NCBI RefSeq assembly: GCF_001646785.1
Contig: NZ_LRRH01000080.1
Location: 1 to 58,802 of the forward strand
DNA: 58,802 nt
Reading direction: 5' to 3'
Origin: Rhodococcus phenolicus
GTDB lineage: Bacteria; Actinomycetota; Actinomycetes; Mycobacteriales; Mycobacteriaceae
Each line of letters starts with the position of its first letter. The first letter of the stretch is position 1. The position numbers were made by a program, and so were the translations under genes. Shown piece after piece: positions 1-7,566 of this stretch. The notes beneath the pieces are model-generated. The model was not told where the DNA came from. It was given only the letters and a program-made list of their open reading frames with translations, and did no database searches.

Positions 1-129
1 TCGCTCCATTACAAGTCGGACCCTTCACCCGGATAGGCCGACTGAAGGTTCCCATCGCCGTTAGGGTGGTGTGGCAGTTCGCAATCGGATGTCGGGAACA
101 GTGTGTCGGGGAGAACAGTGAGGACGAAC

Positions 130-540
130 ATGCGCGCAGTCACCCGACGGGCCGCACGGATCACCGCAGCGGTGACCGGCGCGGCGCTGATCTGTACAGG
201 TGGTGCGGGCATCGCCGCTGCCGACGAATGGCCGCCCGTGCCGGACGGGCCCAGCGCCATCGGCCCCTTCGAGACGAGCGGGTTCCTGACCCCCGACAAT
301 CCGGACTTCTGGAACCCGCTGGTCAGCCGGAACCGGCTGACCTCGCCGTTCGGCAACAACACCCGCATCGTGTGCACTGCATTCCACGGCGTGCTGATGG
401 ACTGCTGGCAGGCCGATCGGGACGGAAACCCGCACAAGCTCGTCAAGTTGCCGCTCAACTTCCCGTCCGTCACCGGGTCGTCGCTGCCGGGTGGCGGTCC
501 CGGCCACTACGTCTATCCCGGCTTCGTCCCCGGCATCTGA
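130..540 (+). CDS. small secreted protein of unknown function
   Basis: This 136-residue protein has a clear Sec-type signal peptide: an Arg-rich start (MRAVTRRAAR), a hydrophobic Ala/Thr/Gly stretch, and a likely cleavage after GIAAA near residue 30. The mature part is about 105 residues, rich in Pro, Gly and Asn, with two cysteines about ten residues apart (VCTAFHGVLMDCW) that could form one disulfide after export. I chose the ATG at 130 over the in-frame GTG at 103 because GTGAGGACGA lies just upstream and the signal peptide then begins normally. I recognise no domain. The neighbour across the 3' end is convergent, so there is no operon context. Confidence 0.7.
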   Translation: MRAVTRRAARITAAVTGAALICTGGAGIAAADEWPPVPDGPSAIGPFETSGFLTPDNPDFWNPLVSRNRLTSPFGNNTRIVCTAFHGVLMDCWQADRDGNPHKLVKLPLNFPSVTGSSLPGGGPGHYVYPGFVPGI

Positions 541-547
541 GGGAGCG

Positions 548-1705
548 TCAGGGCTGCGGATCGTGGTGGATGCGCTCGAGCGGAACACCCGCCGCCCGCA
601 GGTGCGACACGGTGGTGCGCACCATCGACGGTGACCCGCAGATCTGCACGTCGTGATCGGTCCACCTGCCGTGGTCCGCGACGATCCGGCCCACGCTGCC
701 CTCGTACACTGCCGGTTGCGGACCGGCCGGACCGGTGTGCCAGCGCGGGTTCTCCGCGTTCTCGACGACCGGGACCACCGTCAGCCAGGGCGCCACCCGC
801 GCCAGGGCATCCAGGGTCGTCAGGTCGTAGAGGTCGTACGAGAAACGGCCGGAGTAGAACACGTGCACCGGTGTGTTGTCGGTGCGTCGTGCCATCGACA
901 TCAGCTGTGCCCGGATCGGTGCGATTCCCGTGCCGGACGCGATCATCAAGCGTGCGCGCCCTACACGGTCGCTGTCGTCGCGATCGCCGAGCGAACCCAG
1001 GGGAGATCCGAGCACCCACGTCTCCCCGACCCGGGTGTGGCGCACGATCGACGGGCTGACCCAGCCGCTCGACACTCTCCGGACATGGAACTCGACGATC
1101 CCCGTGCTGTCCGCCGGGGTGGCCGGTGACAGATACCGCCACATCCGTGGCCGTCCCGGCACCTGGACGCTCACGTACTGTCCCGGAACGTAATCCATCG
1201 GCCGGTCGAGCCGAAGCCGGACCACGGCGATGTCGTCGGTCAGCAGTCGATGCTCGACGACGGTGCCGACCCACGCGGCCGGACCCTGGTCGGCGCGAGC
1301 CGCATCGGTCATCGCGGTGGTGACGAGATCGAGGGCAGTACTCCATGATTCGGCGAGATCGCGAGTCCAGTCGTCACCGTTCGCCTGTTCCACGGCCAGT
1401 GCCAACGCCTCGGTGAGACAGGCGAACCGGGACGGATCGAACCCGTGTTTCCGGTGTTCACGCCCGAGTTGCCGGACCAACGGCAGAATCGAATCGGGCC
1501 GGTCGAGCCCGTCGACGATATGGGCGAGGCCGTGCACGATACGGTCGCGCTGGCCGCCCATCGACGCGGGAAAGTACTCGCGAGTCTCGGGATGGCGCGC
1601 AAAGAGTATGGAGTAGAACGAGTTGGACAGTGCGTGTGTCCGGTCGGGACTGTCGGTCAGAGATTCGAAATTGGACCGGATCAGCGAGCACTGCCTCGAT
1701 TCCAC
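548..1705 (-). CDS. globin domain fused to FAD/NAD(P)H reductase (flavohemoglobin-like)
   Basis: The first ~135 residues form a bacterial globin: a helix-B region with FYSILF, then LGREHRKHG carrying the likely proximal haem histidine. The rest is a ferredoxin-NADP reductase-type module with the FAD motif RYLS and an NAD(P)-binding ASGTGIAP segment; it ends near ICGSPSMV, as in flavohemoglobins. This domain order is that of flavohemoglobins, which use NAD(P)H and O2 to detoxify nitric oxide. The sequence is divergent, so NO dioxygenase activity is an inference. I placed the start at GTG 1705 (VESRQCSL), 11 bases after a GGAGG; GTG 1717 is an alternative. The frame stays open upstream to 1804, but that part lacks globin character. 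Confidence 0.75.
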   Translation of the reverse strand: MESRQCSLIRSNFESLTDSPDRTHALSNSFYSILFARHPETREYFPASMGGQRDRIVHGLAHIVDGLDRPDSILPLVRQLGREHRKHGFDPSRFACLTEALALAVEQANGDDWTRDLAESWSTALDLVTTAMTDAARADQGPAAWVGTVVEHRLLTDDIAVVRLRLDRPMDYVPGQYVSVQVPGRPRMWRYLSPATPADSTGIVEFHVRRVSSGWVSPSIVRHTRVGETWVLGSPLGSLGDRDDSDRVGRARLMIASGTGIAPIRAQLMSMARRTDNTPVHVFYSGRFSYDLYDLTTLDALARVAPWLTVVPVVENAENPRWHTGPAGPQPAVYEGSVGRIVADHGRWTDHDVQICGSPSMVRTTVSHLRAAGVPLERIHHDPQP

Positions 1706-1980
1706 CGCGTTCGCCACCTCCGTGATGCGCTCCCTCCGTACGGATGTGAGGGGCGTCGTCCCGGAAGGCGACTCTAGGCGGCGCGCGTGCCGCCCCGAAC
1801 ACACATGCCCTTCGAAACGTTCTCTGCGGCATCGAAAACGGGGACCATGGATACCGGTCCGAGGTCCCGGTCCGATGGGGGCTTCCGGTCATCGTCCGAT
1901 GTAGGCGCCGCCTTCGCCGATGCGTCCGGTTCGTGACGAACGTCTCGACATCGTTCGGGCGTGGCCCGGTCCCGGGCCTG

Positions 1981-2424
1981 TCAGGCGGCGCCGACCGAAC
2001 ACCAGTCGACGGTGACCGACCGCGCACCGGAATGACACAGCAGGGAACGCAGCGGCCCGTCGCAGCACAGCCGGTGATCCAGGTCGCGTTGCCCGGCGGC
2101 CTCGTCGCGGTCGTCGGTGCCGACGAGGATCTCCGCCTGCAGGCCGCTGCGTCCACCCTCCAGAAGCAGGCGCTCCTCACCGACTGCGCGGACCGGCACG
2201 TCGTCGCACCCCCGCACGTCCCCGACCATCAGGGCCACGTAGTCGTGGTCGTCGTCGGCGTCGTGGTACGCGAGCAGACGCCCCCGTACCGTCCCGGTGG
2301 CGACCTGCCGGTCCATCGTCAGGCCCGAACCCGACGCGGTGCCCGAGACCACCGCGGTCAGTGTCCGCGGCAGCATCACCCGCCGCGAAGTCCAGCCGAA
2401 GAACGCCCCGCGCTCCGTGTCCAT
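1981..2424 (-). CDS. hypothetical protein downstream of an ABC permease
   Basis: This 147-residue protein is not recognised. Codon third positions are strongly GC-rich across it, which supports a real gene. The segment reading GRLLAYHD..DYVALMVGDVRG..DVPVR resembles the opening of GTP cyclohydrolase II domains, but the catalytic HSECLTGD and zinc-cysteine motifs that should follow are absent, so I do not claim that function. The ATG at 2424 has GGGAGG about 10 bases upstream. The frame is open to GTG 2529, only 10 bases past the preceding permease stop, but codon use is poorer there. It lies in line with the OpuC-type ABC genes and may be co-transcribed with them. Confidence 0.5.
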   Translation of the reverse strand: MDTERGAFFGWTSRRVMLPRTLTAVVSGTASGSGLTMDRQVATGTVRGRLLAYHDADDDHDYVALMVGDVRGCDDVPVRAVGEERLLLEGGRSGLQAEILVGTDDRDEAAGQRDLDHRLCCDGPLRSLLCHSGARSVTVDWCSVGAA

Positions 2425-2539
2425 GACACTCGCGCCTCCCTGATCGCAGTCGGCCCTGTCGAAACCGGCCCCGTCGAAAACCTGCCGAGCAATCCTGTTG
2501 AACACCAGTGTGAACCGGGGGTCCGACACGTTCGCCGGC

Positions 2540-3202
2540 TCAGCGCAGACCCGGGGACACCAGCACGCGCCGCAACACCGCGAAGATCCCGAGCACCACG
2601 AGCGAACACAGGGCGGCCAACGCCGCGCCACCGACGACCAGCGCGTAGTCGCTGCGGGCGAGCCCGTCGACGATCGGACGCCCGACCCCGCCGAAGCTGA
2701 CAGCGGCAGCGATCGTCGCGGTCGCGACGATCTGCACCGCCGCCGTCCGCGTCCCCACCAGGATCAGCGGCAATGCCACAGGCAACTGGGCGCCGAGCAG
2801 CACCTGCCGGCGCGTCATGCCCATCCCGCGTGCGGCGTCGGTGAGGGCGGGGTCGACGCCGCGAATCCCCTCGTACGTGTTGAGCAGGATCGGGGGAATC
2901 GCGAGCGCGAGCAGCGGAATCAGCACCGGCACCAGCCCGATCCCGGACAGCACCACGAGCAGCACGAGCAGACCGTAGGTCGGCAGGGCCCGCGCGGAGT
3001 TCGCGACCAGCGTGACCACGGCACCGCCCCGGCCGGTGTGACCGGTCCACAAACCCAGCGGAAACGCGACAGCGAACGCCAGGACCAGCGCGAGCAGTGT
3101 GTAGCCGACATGCTCGCGTATGCGGGTGGGGATGCCGCCCGGACCGGTCCAGTTCGCGGCCGAGCCGAAGTACTCGGACAGATAGTGCAGGAGCGTCGTC
3201 AT
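2540..3202 (-). CDS. OpuC-type ABC transporter permease (second)
   Basis: This is a 220-residue integral membrane permease of the glycine betaine/carnitine/choline (OpuC/OsmU) family. After the first ~30 residues come about five or six hydrophobic segments, with the conserved cytoplasmic loop around GMGMTRRQVLLGAQLPVALPLILVG in mid-protein, which contacts the ATPase. The ATG start (3200-3202) overlaps the stop of the partner permease. The two permeases probably form a heterodimer that moves the solute delivered by the lipoprotein at 4944-5852, powered by the ATPase at 3843-4934. The family usually imports compatible solutes; related systems import choline or ergothioneine. The substrate cannot be read from the permease. 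Confidence 0.88.
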   Translation of the reverse strand: MTTLLHYLSEYFGSAANWTGPGGIPTRIREHVGYTLLALVLAFAVAFPLGLWTGHTGRGGAVVTLVANSARALPTYGLLVLLVVLSGIGLVPVLIPLLALAIPPILLNTYEGIRGVDPALTDAARGMGMTRRQVLLGAQLPVALPLILVGTRTAAVQIVATATIAAAVSFGGVGRPIVDGLARSDYALVVGGAALAALCSLVVLGIFAVLRRVLVSPGLR

Positions 3203-3846
3203 CGGGTCCTCCCGCTCCGTGTCCGGCGCAGCCACGGCGTCGCCAGCCACTGCACCCCCAGCAGCGCCCCGTCCACGACCAGCGCCATGCCGACGGTCAC
3301 GAGGATGCCGGTGATCGCGAGGCCCAGCCGGTCGAGCTGGACCGCGGCGGTGAACAGCGATCCGAACGCCCCCATGCCGATGAGCGCACCGACGCTGACC
3401 ATGCTGATGTTCGCGACCGTCGCGACGCGCAGGCCGGCCAGCACCGTCGGTGATGCGATGGGCAGATCCACCGTCAGCAACTGGCGGGTCGGTGAGTACC
3501 CCATCGCGGTGGCGGACTGGCGTACGCTCTCCGGGACCGAGCGCAGGCCGTCGACGACGTTGGGAACCAGCACGGCGAGCGTGTAGACGGCGAGGGGGAT
3601 GACGACCGTCGTCCGGCTGATCCCGGTGAACGAGATGAGCAGCACGAAGAACGCAAGGGACGGAATCGAATACAGCACACTCGCGAGCGCGAGCACCGGC
3701 GGATACCACCGTGGATGGCGCGCGCACAGCAACCCCAGCGGTAGTGCGACGACCAGTCCCAGCAGCGACGCCCCCAGCGCCATCAACAAATGGTCGATGA
3801 ACAGTTCGCTGAAACTTCCCAGATACGAAGGGATTCCGAGGTTCAC
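3199..3846 (-). CDS. OpuC-type ABC transporter permease (first)
   Basis: This 215-residue permease belongs to the same family as its neighbour at 2540-3202. It has repeated hydrophobic segments and the coupling loop SATAMGYSPTRQLLTVDLPIA near the middle. The GTG start at 3844-3846 overlaps the TGA of the ATPase gene (GTGA), indicating translational coupling, and the gene's own stop overlaps the next permease start. The gene order (binding protein, ATPase, permease, permease) differs from the B. subtilis opuC order but contains the same four components. It acts in the cytoplasmic membrane. Confidence 0.88.
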   Translation of the reverse strand: MNLGIPSYLGSFSELFIDHLLMALGASLLGLVVALPLGLLCARHPRWYPPVLALASVLYSIPSLAFFVLLISFTGISRTTVVIPLAVYTLAVLVPNVVDGLRSVPESVRQSATAMGYSPTRQLLTVDLPIASPTVLAGLRVATVANISMVSVGALIGMGAFGSLFTAAVQLDRLGLAITGILVTVGMALVVDGALLGVQWLATPWLRRTRSGRTR

Positions 3847-4934
3847 GCATCCGTCCGATCGGCGGTCCCGGCGGAGCGGGCGGCGTGCCGGGCGCGGATC
3901 GTTCCGGCAAGGTCCTCCTGGCTGATCACGCCGAGCACCCGACCGTCCGGATCGACCGCCACGGCGTGCCCGGACGGGGAGAGCACCGCCGCGTCCAACG
4001 CCACCCGCAGCGGATCGCGGCCCGGAACGAATCCCCGGCCCGTGGGGACGAGTGCCCCGGCGCGGTCGCGCCAACCGAGCGGTCGCCGCTCGGTGTCGAC
4101 GAGCAGCAGCCACGCTTCGCCGCTCGCGGCACGATCGTCGTCGGCGTCGACGACCGGTTCCGTGCGCAGCGGCAGGTCGTCGGACGGGAAGAACGACAGC
4201 AGCCGGACACCGCGGTCCGTGCCGAGGAAGTCGGCGACGAAGTCGTCGGCCGGCGCCGTCAGCAGATCCTCCGGCGGACCGTAGTGCGCGAGCGTCCCGC
4301 CCGGGCGGAGCACCGCGACCCGGTCGCCGAGGGTGATCGCCTCGTCGATGTCGTGGGTGACGAGCACGATCGTCTTGGCGAGCACCGACTGCAGGCGCAG
4401 CAGCTCCTGCTGAAGCTCCTTGCGTACCACCGGGTCCACCGCGGAGAACGGCTCGTCCATCAGCAGGATCGGCGGATCGGCCGCGAGTGCGCGCGCCACC
4501 CCGACACGCTGCTGCTGGCCGCCGGACAACTGGGCCGGATAGCGCCGCGCGTATTCCGCGCCGAGCCCGACCCGTTCGAGCACCTCGAGCGCGGTCGCGC
4601 GGGCCTGCCTGCGGGTCGCCCCCAGCAGCCGCGGCACCGTCGCGACGTTGTCGACGACCGTGCGGTGCGGGAACAGACCGGCGTGCTGGATGACGTATCC
4701 GATGCCGCGCCGCAGAGTCTGCGGATCCTGATCGCGAACGTCGTTGCCGTCGAGCAGAACCCGGCCGGCGGTCGGATCGACCATCCGGTTGATCATGCGC
4801 AGCGACGTCGTCTTCCCGCAGCCGGACGGGCCGACGAGGACCGTGAGTGTCCCGGTCGGCACCTCGAGGCTGAGCCCGTCGACCGCGACCGTCCCGTCCG
4901 GATACCGCTTCTCGACGCTGTCGAACGTGATCAC
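3843..4934 (-). CDS. OpuC-type ABC transporter ATPase with C-terminal CBS-like region
   Basis: This 363-residue ATPase energises the osmolyte-type importer. Walker A is GPSGCGKTT (near residue 37), the signature is LSGGQQQR, Walker B is [13 protein letters not shown], and the switch histidine lies in VTHDIDEA. After about residue 240 comes a C-terminal extension ending in [16 protein letters not shown], the form of a CBS-like domain, which in OpuA/OpuC ATPases senses ionic strength or nucleotides. The gene starts nine bases after the binding-protein gene and overlaps the next permease start. Family assignment is firm; the substrate is not. Confidence 0.9.
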   Translation of the reverse strand: MITFDSVEKRYPDGTVAVDGLSLEVPTGTLTVLVGPSGCGKTTSLRMINRMVDPTAGRVLLDGNDVRDQDPQTLRRGIGYVIQHAGLFPHRTVVDNVATVPRLLGATRRQARATALEVLERVGLGAEYARRYPAQLSGGQQQRVGVARALAADPPILLMDEPFSAVDPVVRKELQQELLRLQSVLAKTIVLVTHDIDEAITLGDRVAVLRPGGTLAHYGPPEDLLTAPADDFVADFLGTDRGVRLLSFFPSDDLPLRTEPVVDADDDRAASGEAWLLLVDTERRPLGWRDRAGALVPTGRGFVPGRDPLRVALDAAVLSPSGHAVAVDPDGRVLGVISQEDLAGTIRARHAARSAGTADRTDA

Positions 4935-4943
4935 CTGCGTGTC

Positions 4944-5852
4944 CTACCCGATACCGGCGGACTGCAACCATTCCGCGGCGACCACATCGATGTCGCCCCC
5001 GTCCGTGACCACCTGCCCGACCAGAACGATCAGGTCCTCGGTGCTCAGCTGCGCGGACACCTCGTTCAGGGTGGCGACCGCCTCGTCGGACAGGTCGGCG
5101 CGATGCACGAGCGGCGTCACGTTCTGTGCGCCGAACAGCGTCTTCGGATCCGAGAGCGCAACAAACGGTTTCGTCGACAGCGACGGATCCGTGGTGTAGA
5201 TGTTCGCGGCCTGGACGGTGCCGTCCTCGAGCGCGGCGATCGTGATCGGCCCGCCCGTGTCGGTGGGGACGAACTGCCGGAACTCCACGCCGTACACATC
5301 CTTCAACCCGACCACCCCCTGCTGCCGGGTCTCGAATTCCGGTGCCGCTCCGATCGCGAGCTCGCCCGCGACCGGAGCGAGGTCGGCGATGCTCTCCAGG
5401 TTGTACCGGTCCGCCGTCTCCCGGGTGACGACCACGGCATCCTTGTTCTCGGCGCTCGCCGAGTCCAGGATCTGCACGCCCTCCGGAAGCGATTCGCGCA
5501 GTGCGGCATTCACGTCGTCCGTGGTGGTCGCCGTGCTGTCCGGGTCGACGCGGGCCAGCAGCGCCCCATTGTATTCGGGCAGCACGGTGATGCCGCCGGA
5601 GGTGACCTGGTCGTAGTAGATCTCGCGACTTCCGATGTTGAACCTGCGCGTGACGTCGGCGCCGGTGCTCTCGAGCGCCTGCGCGTAGATCTCAGCGAGC
5701 AGGACGTTCTCCGGGAAGTTGGCCGATCCGACGACGATGCTGTCGGTGTCGCCCCCGGATGCCAGCGGATCGGTGGTGTCCCCGCCGGAACAACCGGTGA
5801 GGACCACGGCCGCGGCAGCGGCGGCGGCGAACGTACGCACGAGACTCTTCAT
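4944..5852 (-). CDS. OpuC-type substrate-binding lipoprotein
   Basis: This 302-residue binding protein starts with a lipoprotein signal (basic MKSLVR, an Ala-rich core, lipobox VLTGC with Cys near residue 21), so it should be anchored outside the membrane. The mature part fits the glycine betaine/choline-binding (OpuAC/ProX-like) fold: IVVGSANFPENVLLAEIYAQ at the start and VLPEYNGALL, where family members usually read EYTG. It is first of four ABC genes and starts 69 bases after the cysteine dioxygenase gene on the same strand, so both could share the attenuated transcript. A sulfur-containing betaine or thiol is therefore worth considering as ligand, but this is inference. Confidence 0.88.
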   Translation of the reverse strand: MKSLVRTFAAAAAAAVVLTGCSGGDTTDPLASGGDTDSIVVGSANFPENVLLAEIYAQALESTGADVTRRFNIGSREIYYDQVTSGGITVLPEYNGALLARVDPDSTATTTDDVNAALRESLPEGVQILDSASAENKDAVVVTRETADRYNLESIADLAPVAGELAIGAAPEFETRQQGVVGLKDVYGVEFRQFVPTDTGGPITIAALEDGTVQAANIYTTDPSLSTKPFVALSDPKTLFGAQNVTPLVHRADLSDEAVATLNEVSAQLSTEDLIVLVGQVVTDGGDIDVVAAEWLQSAGIG

Positions 5853-5921
5853 GCGGGGAACTCCCTTGCAGGTCGGCGACCGACCGACTCTAACCCGCGG
5901 TCCCGTCGTGTGCCGGATTTG

Positions 5922-6419
5922 TCACCAATCGGCCCCGGCGCGTTCGGAACTCGTCAGGCGCAGAACGTCGTCCTCGAGGCGGTACCGGTGCATGGAACTC
6001 AGCGCCGGCGCATAGACGTGCACGGTCACGGCGCGACGGTCGCTGTCGTTGACAACCTCGTGCACGTGATGGGGGCCGAACGCCCGGGCCTCCCCGGCGG
6101 CGTACACCGCGGTGGACAACGCCGCGGTCGCACCGTCGAGCAGGCCGGGACGCGGATCCTCGACGACGATCTCGCGCAGCGTCCCGTCCGCGACGGCGAA
6201 CACCCCGGCGCTGCCACCGTGGTCGTGGATGCCGGTCCGCTGCCCGGGCAGCCAGCTCAGCAGCCACACCTCGTACTCGTCGGTGAACGCCAGCCGCGTG
6301 TACCAGCGTTCCTCAGCGTCGAAGCGGACGAACGGCAGCCACTGTTCGGGGTCGGCGGCGATGGAGCGGGCGACGGCGGTGAGATCGACGGACGTGCGGA
6401 GACGAACGGGGGCAGACAT
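5922..6419 (-). CDS. cysteine dioxygenase-type thiol dioxygenase
   Basis: This 165-residue cupin matches bacterial type I cysteine dioxygenases, which use O2 and non-haem Fe(II) to turn cysteine into cysteine sulfinate. The iron-binding pair H65 and H67 sits in GIHDHGGS, and the third ligand is in the HHVHEVVN segment (about residues 117-124). Length is normal for the bacterial family. The ATG at 6417-6419 is preceded by GAGGAACCACG, a good ribosome-binding site that is complementary to part of the upstream leader ORF. Some homologues prefer 3-mercaptopropionate; the substrate is not settled by sequence. It probably opens an operon running into the ABC importer. Confidence 0.88.
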   Translation of the reverse strand: MSAPVRLRTSVDLTAVARSIAADPEQWLPFVRFDAEERWYTRLAFTDEYEVWLLSWLPGQRTGIHDHGGSAGVFAVADGTLREIVVEDPRPGLLDGATAALSTAVYAAGEARAFGPHHVHEVVNDSDRRAVTVHVYAPALSSMHRYRLEDDVLRLTSSERAGADW

Positions 6420-6420
6420 C

Positions 6421-6517
6421 GTGGTTCCTCGAAGTACGGCGGGGGCGCACGCACCCGAGAGCAGGCAGGGTTGTCGGGGTCAGTCGAGACAGTGACAACA
6501 ACAGCCACAGGAACCAC
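6421..6517 (-). promoter_or_regulatory. predicted RBS-sequestering attenuator of the cysteine dioxygenase gene
   Basis: On the transcript strand, GTGGTTCCT (6509-6517, within the leader's Gly-Gly-Ser-Cys codons) is the exact reverse complement of AGGAACCAC (6421-6429), the ribosome-binding site of the dioxygenase gene. Pairing would hide that site. A ribosome stalled on the following cysteine codons (6489-6509) would cover the upstream arm and free it. This matches the published mechanism for mycobacterial polycysteine leaders; the pairing is seen here, the regulation is inferred. Confidence 0.7.
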
Positions 6518-6578
6518 CGGCGACATGGACGAGGTCCACATGAAGCCCGCGTGGTCGCGGGGTCGCCGAAGGATGCAT
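6480..6578 (-). CDS. polycysteine leader peptide (leaderless attenuator ORF)
   Basis: This is a 32-residue peptide containing RGLHVDLVHVAGG followed by SCGCCCHCLD and the stop. The LHVDLxRVA-type core followed by cysteines is the hallmark of the actinobacterial cysteine-responsive leader peptides found upstream of sulfur genes. The ATG at 6576-6578 lies seven bases after a -10-like hexamer, so the mRNA probably begins at the ATG itself (leaderless). The ORF ends 60 bases before the cysteine dioxygenase start. Its likely role is in cis: ribosomes pausing at five closely spaced Cys codons report cysteinyl-tRNA supply. The peptide itself need not have a function. Confidence 0.85.
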   Translation of the reverse strand: MHPSATPRPRGLHVDLVHVAGGSCGCCCHCLD

Positions 6579-6585
6579 GCCGCCC

Positions 6586-6614
6586 ATGTCATCGGCGATC
6601 GTTCGCTTTGTCAA
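6586..6614 (-). promoter_or_regulatory. promoter of the leader/cysteine dioxygenase transcript
   Basis: Reading the minus strand, a consensus TTGACA (6609-6614) is followed after 17 bases by TGACAT (6586-6591), and seven bases later by the ATG of the leader ORF. The spacing places the transcription start at or next to that ATG. The -35 hexamer overlaps the stop codon of the upstream amidohydrolase gene. Confidence 0.65.
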
Positions 6615-7510
6615 GGGTTTCGTGCGGGAAAACTCGGCCCGAGCAGCAGCGCGGGATTCTCGACCCGCAGCTGCCGATTCCGGGCCCGGGCGCTCAACGG
6701 CGCCGCGTACGGACGGTCGGACCCGAGCACGATACGGTCGGCGCCGAGCTGCGCGGCCACCGCATCGACGATCCCGTGTCCGTACGACGACGTCTCGACG
6801 AACACGCCGGCCGCCGGGAGTCCCTCCGGCCCTCCGCGCGCGGCAAGACGATCGCCGTGCAGCGGAGCGAGTCCGGCCAGCATCGCGAACACCACCCGCA
6901 ACCGCGGGTACCGGCGCGCACCGTACTCGTGCCATGCGAACCACGCCGCGTGCATCTGCCCGACGTACCCGACGACCGCAGCCCACCACGCCGGGCCGCT
7001 CGCGGACGGCACCGGCCCGGGGTGCACGAACAGAGGCTTGCCGCTCCGCTCCAGTTCGGCCAGCAGCGGGGCGCAATGCTCGTATCCGGCGCCGTCCGCC
7101 AGGGCGTTCGCGGGCAGCTGTAGACCCACACACCCTGCTGCGAGGACATCGCGCAGCGCAGCCGGGTCGGGGACGTCGAGTCCCGCGGCCGCCCACGCCC
7201 CGAACGGGCGGGGCAGCGCGAGCACCCCTTCGTGATACGCGTCGAGCAACGGCCGGGCCTCGTCCGCAGGCAACGACTCGATGCCGAGCGGACTCGACAG
7301 CGACACCAGCGCGAGATCGATTCCGTCCGCCGCGGCGAGTTCGGCACGCGCCGAGATCGAATGATCGCCGGGCTCCACCCGGTACGGTGGCTCCCCGGTC
7401 GTGTGCAAAGTCCAGTCGTCGAGCCGGGGCGCGGACCGCCGCGCCCGCAGCGCGGCCAGAAACGGCTCCGGCCACACATGCTGGTGGACGTCGATCCGCG
7501 GTTCGCTCAT
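6611..7510 (-). CDS. amidohydrolase-2 family metal-dependent hydrolase
   Basis: This 299-residue protein has the TIM-barrel amidohydrolase-2 layout: an N-terminal metal motif IDVHQHVWPEP (HxH), a mid-protein FVHPGP histidine, and a terminal VLGSDRPYAAP aspartate. This family includes decarboxylases and lactone hydrolases related to ACMSD and to 2-pyrone-4,6-dicarboxylate lactonase. The start is ATG 7508-7510. It follows the histidine kinase gene by 56 bases on the same strand and could share its transcript. The substrate cannot be deduced from the sequence. Confidence 0.75.
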   Translation of the reverse strand: MSEPRIDVHQHVWPEPFLAALRARRSAPRLDDWTLHTTGEPPYRVEPGDHSISARAELAAADGIDLALVSLSSPLGIESLPADEARPLLDAYHEGVLALPRPFGAWAAAGLDVPDPAALRDVLAAGCVGLQLPANALADGAGYEHCAPLLAELERSGKPLFVHPGPVPSASGPAWWAAVVGYVGQMHAAWFAWHEYGARRYPRLRVVFAMLAGLAPLHGDRLAARGGPEGLPAAGVFVETSSYGHGIVDAVAAQLGADRIVLGSDRPYAAPLSARARNRQLRVENPALLLGPSFPARNP

Positions 7511-7566
7511 GTGTCCACGGTCGCAGACCACCGTGGCCCTGTGCCAATCGCGGACCGCGCCGGGCG

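Noticed and set aside
1981-2424. GTP cyclohydrolase II (ribA)
   Set aside because: Only a short N-terminal resemblance; zinc-binding cysteines and catalytic motifs are absent, and no frameshift restores them.
3885-7235. Plus-strand open frame of over 1,100 codons antisense to the ABC, dioxygenase and amidohydrolase genes
   Set aside because: It runs across several well-identified minus-strand genes and has no recognisable domain; long antisense frames are expected at this GC content.
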